DNA of 7,663 bases, taken from Candidatus Omnitrophota bacterium (GTDB lineage Bacteria > Omnitrophota > Gorgyraeia > 2-02-FULL-51-18). The notes beneath the pieces are model-generated. The model did not search any database. It was not told the DNA's origin and saw nothing but the letters and a program-made list of their open reading frames with translations. Made by a program: the position numbers and the translations under genes. Location: NCBI GenBank assembly GCA_023247935.1, contig JAHFFM010000089.1, positions 1 to 7,663 of the forward strand, written 5' to 3'. Below are positions 1 to 6,403 of the stretch, piece by piece; position 1 is the stretch's first letter; each line of letters begins with the position of its first letter.

Positions 1-1
1 T

Positions 2-880
2 AACGGCGAAAAATTAATTGCCGAAGCGGTCACCTCTCTCCTAGCGCAAGAAATGCCTGATTTTGAATTGATTATCTCGGACAACGCCTCCACGGACAAC
101 ACGCTCAAAATATGCGAAGAACTTCAAAAAAAAGACAATCGGATCTTAATTTATCGAAATGAAAAAAACGTGGGTTCTGTGCGAAATTTCGATTTCGTCG
201 CGAAAATGGCGACTGGAAAATATTTTATGTGGGCAAGCCATGACGACCTTTGGAGTTCCGAGTATATCAAAAAATGCCTGATCCCTTTGGAATCCAACAA
301 AAATATCGTGATGGTCTACACTCACAATAGCTGTATTCAGCCTGACGGCGTGAAAATCATCGAAAAAACGGATATCAGTACCGTCGGGATGACTTCCGCG
401 GCTGAGCGAGTGAAAAAACTGCATCGCAATGCCGGACGCCGAACCGCTTATTATGGACTCTCAAGAACAGAAGCCGTCCAATCCACTCTGCCGGGCTCTA
501 GAACACTGTCGCATGACCATGTGTTCTTGTCCCAAATGGCTGTTCTGGGTCAATTTGCCTGTGTCCCGGAACCTCTCTTTACCTATCGGATGCAAAGTCA
601 TCTGAGCAAATCCAGCGAACAGATTCGAGGGTTTTATCAACAAATGATCGCTCCTGACACGCGGTGGGCGGGAAAATTTCAAACCTTATGGCCGGTAGGA
701 CTTGGCATTTGCGCGCGCATCACCAAAAACAAGATTCCGCTGAAAGATAAACTATCGATTTACTGGAGCACGCTGGGATGGACTCTGCACCACTCTTACG
801 CCGACCCTGAAAAAAATAAAATCTACGCGGCGTTACTTTTTGTTCGCCGGAAATTTAAAAAATTAATCCACTCCGCCTGA
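2..880 (+). CDS. Glycosyltransferase family 2 (GT-A fold), 5'-truncated by window edge
   Basis: A cytoplasmic or membrane-associated enzyme expected to transfer a sugar from a nucleotide sugar to a growing glycan. The frame is open to the left edge. The residues before the first ATG (position 53) read NGEKLIAEAVTSLLAQE, the usual start of a GT2 domain just after its (Y)NGE motif, so the ATG at 53 is internal and only some 10-20 residues should be missing. Numbering from codon 2..4, I see SDNAS (D27, nucleotide binding), the DxD-like HDD (D81/D82, metal and sugar-nucleotide binding), an S-H-D-H segment with D172 where the family's catalytic acidic motif lies, then a VPEPLFTYR segment with downstream SKSS, typical of this GT2 group. 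No obvious transmembrane segment is present. The 292 residues seen make a near-complete enzyme. Donor and acceptor cannot be read from sequence. It converges on the oxygenase gene and so belongs to a different transcript from the rest of the window. Confidence 0.9.
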   Translation, partial: NGEKLIAEAVTSLLAQEMPDFELIISDNASTDNTLKICEELQKKDNRILIYRNEKNVGSVRNFDFVAKMATGKYFMWASHDDLWSSEYIKKCLIPLESNKNIVMVYTHNSCIQPDGVKIIEKTDISTVGMTSAAERVKKLHRNAGRRTAYYGLSRTEAVQSTLPGSRTLSHDHVFLSQMAVLGQFACVPEPLFTYRMQSHLSKSSEQIRGFYQQMIAPDTRWAGKFQTLWPVGLGICARITKNKIPLKDKLSIYWSTLGWTLHHSYADPEKNKIYAALLFVRRKFKKLIHSA

Positions 881-1726
881 ACGTGAAATTCGGTTTTTAA
901 TGTATTTTAGAAAATCAAAGAGTATTGGCGGAAGGCACTTTTTAACCACCCCTCTCAAGGCCTTATCCAAGCGCTGACTCATCGGCACCACCTCGCGTTC
1001 AAACACTTCCCCCGGTCTCGGCCTAAAAATAGTCGCGTGCGCCTCCGACTTTTCTTCTTCAGGCCGGCCATTGGAATAGTAATACAGCGCCAAGGATTGA
1101 CGCGAGCGATCCGGAGGGCATGTCAGCGGTGAAGGATGGCCATGATAAGAATTATTGGTGGAAGAAAAAATGACGAGGCGGTTAAAAATCGGCAATATTT
1201 TTTGCTCGCAAAGGGTCATATCCGAATTCCAAAGCTCCAGATGTCCGCCGTATTCTTCTTTCCAATCCTTGTTCAAGTAAAGCAAGAGATTGACCCGGCG
1301 ATCCAGTTTTAGCCTGGAGTACCAATTGTAATCCGTATGCACTTTCAAGAAACCGCCCTTCACAATCCGGTGCAAACCCCCACCGATCAGATGAGGATCC
1401 GGAATAAGTCCCCCAATCCCCGTCAAATTTTCAAGAAAATCGACAAAAGCCGAGGAATTAAAACGGGCAATAAGATGACGAGTCGTCAACCCCAAAGCAT
1501 TTTCAGACTGAGCCATTAATTTTTTTTCTGCTGGGCCGTCATACTGAAAATAATCCTTACTTTCCGTGGGCAGAAACTCCGTTAGGATTTCGTCTAAAAG
1601 ATTTTCAGGAAGAAAATTGTCGATAACCACATGAGGAAAGGGCTTGGCCTGGGCATAAGCTGTTTTGTGCTTTTGAGCGATTTCTTTCAACTGATTGGGG
1701 TCAAAAAAGAATGGCTTTTCCATCAT
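863..1726 (-). CDS. 2OG-Fe(II) oxygenase (prolyl-4-hydroxylase-like, 2OG-FeII_Oxy_3 type)
   Basis: A non-haem iron dioxygenase that would couple oxidation of a substrate to decarboxylation of 2-oxoglutarate. The 287-residue protein has the full metal and cosubstrate set: H130-x-D132 in KVHTDYNW, the distal H195 in NNSYHGHP, and R209 in SRQSLALYYYS, placed as expected for binding the 2OG carboxylate. GGHLELW (160-166) is the usual mid-domain strand. There is no signal peptide, so it acts in the cytoplasm. It starts at the first of two consecutive ATGs; the ATG overlaps the methyltransferase stop as ATGA, with a GGGAGG ribosome site 6 nt upstream. The second ATG is 9 nt from that site and also possible. 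It is the last gene of the operon, ends in TAA (the only non-TGA stop here), and its last 18 bp overlap the end of the opposing glycosyltransferase. The substrate is unknown; position suggests a glycan precursor, lipid carrier or amino-acid substituent. Confidence 0.88.
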   Translation of the reverse strand: MMEKPFFFDPNQLKEIAQKHKTAYAQAKPFPHVVIDNFLPENLLDEILTEFLPTESKDYFQYDGPAEKKLMAQSENALGLTTRHLIARFNSSAFVDFLENLTGIGGLIPDPHLIGGGLHRIVKGGFLKVHTDYNWYSRLKLDRRVNLLLYLNKDWKEEYGGHLELWNSDMTLCEQKILPIFNRLVIFSSTNNSYHGHPSPLTCPPDRSRQSLALYYYSNGRPEEEKSEAHATIFRPRPGEVFEREVVPMSQRLDKALRGVVKKCLPPILFDFLKYIKNRISRSGGVD

Positions 1727-2619
1727 TCACGGCCTCCCTGCGCCCGTCCTTGAACATACCATTGGTCTTTTCCCAATAAAATATCGTCTATCAGTAAATG
1801 TTTCAAACGGCGCGCGAAATGAAGCGGGCTTTGTATCTTCCAATCAAATTGTTTAAATAAATCCGCCGGCGAAAACATGGCGGATCGACAACAAAATAAG
1901 CTCGTCACTTTCCAACCGGCCTCCGAAAACATTTTTTTAGTCGACAACGCTGAAAAAAACTGCACATGCCCCAGAGGGGTCATCATATTCCATCTGCCTT
2001 TCCTGAGCCGGGCAATTCCCGAGTCCTTATTGGGAAATCCGCAGCAGAGAAGACCTCCTTCTTTGGATAAGCCCTTCAGCTTCTTGAGCATCTGGGTGGG
2101 GTTTTCAAGATGCTCAAGAACATCCTGGATCACAATCAGATCAAATTTTACGCCTTGCGGAATCTGGTCAAGATTGTTGACGATATGAGCGTTTTTCGGC
2201 GCCCAAGCTCCAAGTTCCACGCCATAACTGAGATCCGCTAATTTTTCAAAGTGGCTAAAAAGATGCCCGGAGCCGACCCCCACCTCCAAATAATTGAATT
2301 TTCCGGAAGGCACGAACTGTCGGATAGCCCAAGCAATGTATCTTTTTAAAATTCGCTGTTCCGGGGCATTCATCCGATCGGTGGTGTTATATTTAGTGGG
2401 CACCACAAATTGAGAGTGGTCTCCGTAGAGCTTGCTGAGATACGATTGGCTTGGCAGTGGATCCACCCACCAATGCCGACAAGCAAAGCACTCTCTTAAA
2501 CTTAAAAAACTCTCCGAATCAGGATTGATTGTCCGGACTTTATCAACAATGAAAGAATTTTTTCCGCAAATCGGACAGCTCGGCGCACTGCGACACTGCT
2601 CTTGATCCAGAACATCCAT
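1723..2619 (-). CDS. Class I SAM-dependent methyltransferase with N-terminal four-Cys (zinc-ribbon-like) motif
   Basis: A 298-residue cytoplasmic methyltransferase of the Methyltransf_23 type. Numbered from the ATG at 2619: an N-terminal CPIC (C15, C18) and a later CFAC (C44, C47) form C-x2-C-x25-C-x2-C, consistent with a structural zinc site. Motif I is LEVGVGSG (about 111-118), the acidic ribose-binding residue is E135 in GVELG, and the post-motif DVLEHLENP is at 166-174. GHVQFFS (about 217-223) is a common Methyltransf_23 signature. Cys motif plus SAM domain resembles sugar C-methyltransferases of the NovU/TylCIII kind, but the protein is too short for their extra C-terminal domain, so the methylated atom is open. 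An in-frame TTG directly before the ATG is possible; neither has a clear Shine-Dalgarno. The gene lies 24 nt after the SDR stop, in the same frame as the SDR, and its TGA overlaps the oxygenase ATG. Confidence 0.85.
   Translation of the reverse strand: MDVLDQEQCRSAPSCPICGKNSFIVDKVRTINPDSESFLSLRECFACRHWWVDPLPSQSYLSKLYGDHSQFVVPTKYNTTDRMNAPEQRILKRYIAWAIRQFVPSGKFNYLEVGVGSGHLFSHFEKLADLSYGVELGAWAPKNAHIVNNLDQIPQGVKFDLIVIQDVLEHLENPTQMLKKLKGLSKEGGLLCCGFPNKDSGIARLRKGRWNMMTPLGHVQFFSALSTKKMFSEAGWKVTSLFCCRSAMFSPADLFKQFDWKIQSPLHFARRLKHLLIDDILLGKDQWYVQGRAQGGRE
1733..1738 (-). promoter_or_regulatory. Shine-Dalgarno site of the 2OG oxygenase gene
   Basis: GGGAGG on the minus strand, inside the last codons of the methyltransferase gene and 6 nt before the ATG at 1726. 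It supports that start and indicates re-initiation at the ATGA overlap. Confidence 0.7.
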
Positions 2620-2643
2620 CAAAAAGCCCGCACGAGCGACAAA

Positions 2644-3600
2644 TCAATAATCGCTGAGCATTTCACGAATTCCCTGCTCCAAGGAAATAGCGGGCACAAA
2701 CCCTGTCCATTTTTTAAGCAAGGTCGTATCGGCGGATCGTCGACGGTAGCCATCGGGCTTGGTGGTGTCAAACCGCGCTTTTGGAGACTTGCCGGCTACC
2801 TGGCAGATGATACGAAAAAGCTCTTTGATGGTGATTTCTTGATCATGCCCCAAATTAATGGGAGTAGCCGCCGGCGCTTTTTCAGTGACCAGCATCATGC
2901 AACGGGCAATGTCCTTGGCATGCACAAACGCTCTCGACTGATTCCCTGATCCCCAGATCGCAACCGGATTATCTCCATCCATAACCCGCTTAATGATGGC
3001 GGGAATCACGTGAGAAGTTTTTTCATCATAATGATCTCTCGGGCCATAGGCATTAAAAGGCCGGCCGATCACCACATGCATTTTCTTTTCACGTGTGTAG
3101 TACTCGGCAAGTCTTTCTCCCATTAATTTGGCAAAGCCGTAGCCTTCATTTGTTGACTCGGGCTTTCCACGCTCTCCTTCGGATTCCGGGGTTGGCACCG
3201 CCGCGTCATGCGGATAAATACATGCCGTGGACACCTGTAAAAATCTCTTTATCCCGCACTCGGAAGCGGCTCGCAAAGGGAACATCTGAAGCTTCATATT
3301 GCTCTCAAACATATCCGTCATATTAAAACGGTTGTATTCGATGCCTGTGACTTTGGCGGCAAGATTCAAAACCACTTCTTGGCCACGGCAGGCCTTCATA
3401 CAATTTTTGTATTCAAAAAGGTCTCCGGTCAGAAGCTTGATTTTTTTCTGAACGCTTTTGAGCCTGGATTTTCCGCTCCGAACTAAATTGTCCGCCACGG
3501 TTACTTTCGCCCCTTCTTCCACCAAGAGCTCCGTCAAATAGGAACCGATAAATCCGGCGCCGCCGGTGACGAGAACTTTTTTATTTTTCCAATAATTCAC
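2644..3600 (-). CDS. Extended SDR nucleotide-sugar epimerase/reductase, GDP-L-fucose-synthase-like
   Basis: A 318-residue NAD(P)-dependent sugar-nucleotide enzyme, probably acting on the GDP-4-keto-6-deoxymannose made by the preceding gmd. The Rossmann motif TGGAGFIG is at 12-19, AAKVTGIEYN at about 81-90 resembles the AAKVGGI stretch of Fcl, and the active-site tyrosine/lysine are Y154-x3-K158. C127 (in STACIYP) and H197 (in SHVIPA) align with the acid/base Cys109 and His179 of E. coli Fcl as I recall that sequence, and a C-terminal KPDGYRR stretch recalls the KPDG of Fcl. The frame stays open upstream to 3690, but that extra 30-residue Arg/Lys-rich segment lies inside gmd and precedes the Rossmann strand. 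The GTG at 3600 overlaps the gmd stop (GTGA) and has a strong ribosome site, so it is chosen. Alternatives are a GDP-rhamnose reductase or another 4-keto-sugar epimerase: the SDR class is secure, the exact product is not. Confidence 0.85.
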   Translation of the reverse strand: MNYWKNKKVLVTGGAGFIGSYLTELLVEEGAKVTVADNLVRSGKSRLKSVQKKIKLLTGDLFEYKNCMKACRGQEVVLNLAAKVTGIEYNRFNMTDMFESNMKLQMFPLRAASECGIKRFLQVSTACIYPHDAAVPTPESEGERGKPESTNEGYGFAKLMGERLAEYYTREKKMHVVIGRPFNAYGPRDHYDEKTSHVIPAIIKRVMDGDNPVAIWGSGNQSRAFVHAKDIARCMMLVTEKAPAATPINLGHDQEITIKELFRIICQVAGKSPKARFDTTKPDGYRRRSADTTLLKKWTGFVPAISLEQGIREMLSDY

Positions 3601-4595
3601 GACTTCACCTCTCCGGAGTTTTTCAGTTCTTGGATGTCGGCGTCGACCATGATTTTGACAAGCTCTTTGAAACTTGTTTTCGGTCTCCACCCCATTTTTT
3701 TCTTCGCTTTTGAATAATCGCCCTGAAGAATATTGACCTCCAAAGGCCGAAAATAACGCGAATCGATTTTCACATATTTTTTATAGTCGAGCTTGGCGTA
3801 ACCAAACGCTTCCTCTAAAAATTCTCGCACCGTATGGCACTCGCCGGTCGCGATCACAAAATCATCGGCTTTTTTTTGTTGAAGCATCAGCCACATCGCC
3901 TCCACATAATCTTTGGCGTAGCCCCAATCCCGCTTGGCGTCCAAATTTCCTAAATAAAGTTTGTCCTGCAGGCCAAACTTAATACGGGCGATCGCGCGGG
4001 TAATTTTGCGCGTTACAAAGGTTTCGCCGCGCCGCGGAGACTCGTGATTGAAAAGAATCCCGTTGCAGGCAAAAATCCCGTAACTTTCACGGTAATTGAC
4101 CGTCGTCCAATAGGCGAAAAGCTTTGAAACCGCGTAAGGGCTGACCGGTTGAAAAATTGTTTTTTCATTTTGAGGCGCTTTCATATTGCGCCCGTACAGT
4201 TCGCTGGAAGAAGCCTGGTAAAACTTGGTTTTGATACCGGACTCCACAATAGCCTCTAAAATTCTCAAAGGCCCCAGAGCCGTCACTTCGGCCGTGTATT
4301 CCGGGATTTCAAAACTAACTTTCACATGGCTTTGCGCGGCTAAATTATAAATCTCATCCGGTTTGACCGTGCGGAGAATGCGATTGATGGAGCTAGCATC
4401 ATTCATGTCTCCGTAGACAAGTGACAGCTTGCGATTTTTGACCTGTAAGTCCTCGTAGAGATGATCGATTCTCTTGCTATTGATTGAACTGGAACGGCGG
4501 ACAATCCCAAAAACTTGATACCCTTTGTCGAGCAAGAACTCAGCCAAATACGACCCATCCTGCCCGGTAATCCCCGTAATCAACGCTTTTTTCAT
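3597..4595 (-). CDS. gmd: GDP-mannose 4,6-dehydratase
   Basis: Converts GDP-D-mannose to GDP-4-keto-6-deoxy-D-mannose, the branch point to GDP-L-fucose, GDP-D-rhamnose, GDP-perosamine and GDP-colitose. The 332-residue protein shows the family's hallmarks throughout: N-terminal MKKALITGITGQDGSYLAEF with the NADP-binding G8-x2-G11-x2-G14, VRRSSS (32-37), NLAAQSHVKVSFE (84-96), the active-site ASSSELYG with S130 and E132 (family T/S and E), Y154-x3-K158, and the GDP-binding stretch NHESPRRGETFVTRKI (183-198). It is shorter than the 373-residue E. coli enzyme but normal for many bacterial forms. The ATG overlaps the kinase stop as ATGA; the ribosome site is only a purine-rich GAAGAAG run in the kinase's Lys-rich tail. 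It is followed by the SDR through a GTGA overlap, fitting a two-step GDP-6-deoxyhexose pathway. Confidence 0.96.
   Translation of the reverse strand: MKKALITGITGQDGSYLAEFLLDKGYQVFGIVRRSSSINSKRIDHLYEDLQVKNRKLSLVYGDMNDASSINRILRTVKPDEIYNLAAQSHVKVSFEIPEYTAEVTALGPLRILEAIVESGIKTKFYQASSSELYGRNMKAPQNEKTIFQPVSPYAVSKLFAYWTTVNYRESYGIFACNGILFNHESPRRGETFVTRKITRAIARIKFGLQDKLYLGNLDAKRDWGYAKDYVEAMWLMLQQKKADDFVIATGECHTVREFLEEAFGYAKLDYKKYVKIDSRYFRPLEVNILQGDYSKAKKKMGWRPKTSFKELVKIMVDADIQELKNSGEVKS
3608..3614 (-). promoter_or_regulatory. Shine-Dalgarno site that fixes the GTG start of the SDR gene
   Basis: GGAGAGG on the minus strand, 7 nt before the GTG at 3600 and inside the last codons of gmd. It decides for the GTG start over the ATG at 3690, which would place a Rossmann-fold protein behind an implausible basic extension. 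Confidence 0.75.
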
Positions 4596-6403
4596 TTCTT
4601 CTTCTCTTTCGTGTAATAGTTTTTGTATTTTTTATAGTAATGGTAGCGATAGGTTTGCTGTTCATAATTTACTTTATTGATGACAACGCCGATGAGCGCG
4701 TGCCCTATCACATCAAATTTGGCTTTTACTTTTTGAGCGACTTTTTTGTCAATCATGCCCGAGCCGCACACTAAAATTCCGCTATGAATATGCTTGGCGA
4801 CGACCAGCGCGTCCGGAATATAAAGCACCGGTGGCACATCGATCACTACCCGGTCAAAATGCTCGGAAACCGCGTCCAGGAGAAAACCAAATCGCTCTGA
4901 GGACAAAAGCTCCGAAGGATTAGGCGAGATCGTGCCGCCCGGAATCAGCTTCAGCGTGGATCCCGACACCGACATCACCACTTCCTCCATCGAGGCATTG
5001 CCCACCAGATAATCGGTCAAACCCTTTTCATTTCTTAAATTCAAATACTGATGCAAAAACGGCCGGCGAAGATCCGCGTCGATTAAAAGAACCTTCCGCC
5101 CCATCTGCGCCAAAGACAACGCCAAAAGCGTAGCGACCGTTGATTTGCCCTCATCCGGCAAACAACTGGTAAACATAATGCGCTTGGACTTCTCATAAGC
5201 CATGGAAAAAAGAACGTGGGTGCGCACACTAGCCACCGAATCGGCAAGCATAGAGTTATTCGCTAAAACATCGACAATATTGACGCCAGGTCCCGGGGTG
5301 GGCACAAAACTTTTTTCATTTTGTTTTGGTTTTGACAAATTTTTTACCAGAGGCACATAACCCAAGAAGGGCACGTTCAAACTCTTGTGCGCGTCTTCAT
5401 CGGTGACAATTTTTTGATTGGCGTATTCCAAAACCAAAACCAAACCAATCGAGGAAAACAAACTGATAAAAAATCCGAACAAAATCCCTTTAGGACGATC
5501 CGGCTTGGAGGGACGTCCTGGAACCAGCGCGTCTTCAAGCACCTTGACGGTCGCAATTTTAATGTCTCCGGCCAGATTGGCGCGCAAGTTAGAAACGATT
5601 TTTTGGGTCCGGTCTTTTAACTCTAAGTCCACTTGATCCAGGCGATCCGTCAACGCTTTGACCGCCGGGTGCTGAGGTTTATAACGCTCGGAAAGTTCAC
5701 GAACCTGCGCCTCGATCTTCGCTTTTTCAGCCCGCAAACTTTGGATGACCGAGTCGCTGGTAATACTTGAAAGAGAGCCTGCGTAAATTAATTTATCAAA
5801 TCCCATTTGGTTAGAATCGTTGCGATCCTCTTCCGCACCACCACCGTCATTAATTTCTTTTTCATCGGGAATAAATTTCAAAATCTGCTGGTTGATAAAC
5901 TGCCGGTCTTCGGTGCTTTGGCGGACAAAAATTTCCCCAAATTTATTGGCGATTTTAGCGGACCACTTGGGATCCGTGCTTGTCACAGATAGAGAAATAA
6001 TACGGGTGCTTCTTAAGCGAAAAGCGTCCACACTGTAAGACACGGGGATTTTCCCCAGCTCCGAGGCGACGCTCTCCCGAATCTTGCGACCTGTGATGAT
6101 GGAAATCTGCGTCCCATAATAATCTTCATCGCCCTTGGTTTGCGCGGCGCCTGTCACATCCTGATACGATTTTTGAGTTCCGACAGGTTCTGATTTTTCA
6201 ACCAGGATTTTAACGCCTGTCGTGTAAAGATTTGGGAGGGATGACTGATAAAAAATAGCGAAAGCGGTGCCCGTGATGGTGATCAACACCACAAGCCGCC
6301 AATGCCCTAAAATAACAGGCCATAAATCCATAATCCCAGCACTTGGCGCCTGGTCTTCGATGTATAGATTTTCTTTTAAATCATCCTGAGAGGGTGATGT
6401 CAA
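4592..6403 (-). CDS. Polysaccharide co-polymerase fused to BY-kinase (Wzc/GumC-type tyrosine autokinase)
   Basis: An inner-membrane protein controlling polymer length and export through tyrosine autophosphorylation. Of 603 residues, about 1-28 are cytoplasmic, TM1 is about 33-53 (GHWRLVVLITITGTAFAIF), and the periplasmic Wzz part carries a helical coiled-coil-like stretch (about 220-275) with YKPQHPAV. The Pro motif PGRPSKPDRP (295-304) precedes TM2 (about 307-326). The cytoplasmic kinase has Walker A SCLPDEGKST (413-422, K420), Walker A' LLIDADLRRP (439-448, D442/D444) and Walker B VVIDVPP (519-525, D522). Eight tyrosines fall in the last 24 residues (580, 585, 587, 589, 590, 593, 596, 597), the autophosphorylation cluster. 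The start is TTG at 6403, overlapping the upstream stop as TTGA and 8 nt from GGAGGAG. The next Met, residue 25, would leave almost no cytoplasmic N-terminus. A cognate phosphatase is not in the window. Confidence 0.94.
   Translation of the reverse strand: MTSPSQDDLKENLYIEDQAPSAGIMDLWPVILGHWRLVVLITITGTAFAIFYQSSLPNLYTTGVKILVEKSEPVGTQKSYQDVTGAAQTKGDEDYYGTQISIITGRKIRESVASELGKIPVSYSVDAFRLRSTRIISLSVTSTDPKWSAKIANKFGEIFVRQSTEDRQFINQQILKFIPDEKEINDGGGAEEDRNDSNQMGFDKLIYAGSLSSITSDSVIQSLRAEKAKIEAQVRELSERYKPQHPAVKALTDRLDQVDLELKDRTQKIVSNLRANLAGDIKIATVKVLEDALVPGRPSKPDRPKGILFGFFISLFSSIGLVLVLEYANQKIVTDEDAHKSLNVPFLGYVPLVKNLSKPKQNEKSFVPTPGPGVNIVDVLANNSMLADSVASVRTHVLFSMAYEKSKRIMFTSCLPDEGKSTVATLLALSLAQMGRKVLLIDADLRRPFLHQYLNLRNEKGLTDYLVGNASMEEVVMSVSGSTLKLIPGGTISPNPSELLSSERFGFLLDAVSEHFDRVVIDVPPVLYIPDALVVAKHIHSGILVCGSGMIDKKVAQKVKAKFDVIGHALIGVVINKVNYEQQTYRYHYYKKYKNYYTKEKKK

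Noticed and set aside
53..55. ATG at 53 as the start of the glycosyltransferase.
   Set aside because: The frame continues to the window edge with a typical GT2 N-terminal sequence, so this ATG is internal.
877..898. Possible intrinsic terminator after the glycosyltransferase: CTGAA, 7-nt loop, TTCGG, then five T.
   Set aside because: The stem is only 5 bp with a G-T pair and no GC-rich core, and it lies inside the opposing oxygenase gene. Too weak to annotate.
1877..2188. 103-residue open frame on the plus strand.
   Set aside because: It is wholly antisense to the methyltransferase, shows no recognisable motif, and the minus-strand product has all expected family motifs.
2602..2949. 115-residue open frame on the plus strand.
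   Set aside because: It is antisense to the SDR C-terminus and the methyltransferase start, with no domain-like features. Treated as a shadow frame.
5387..5636. Two overlapping plus-strand frames of 72-77 residues.
   Set aside because: Both are antisense to the co-polymerase/kinase region around TM2 and the Pro motif; chance frames.
4592..6403. Unusual PDEGK in place of PGEGK in the kinase Walker A, considered as a sign of inactivity.
   Set aside because: E. coli Wzc, as I recall, has a similar PDSGK, and K420, the Walker A' and B aspartates and the tyrosine tail are intact.
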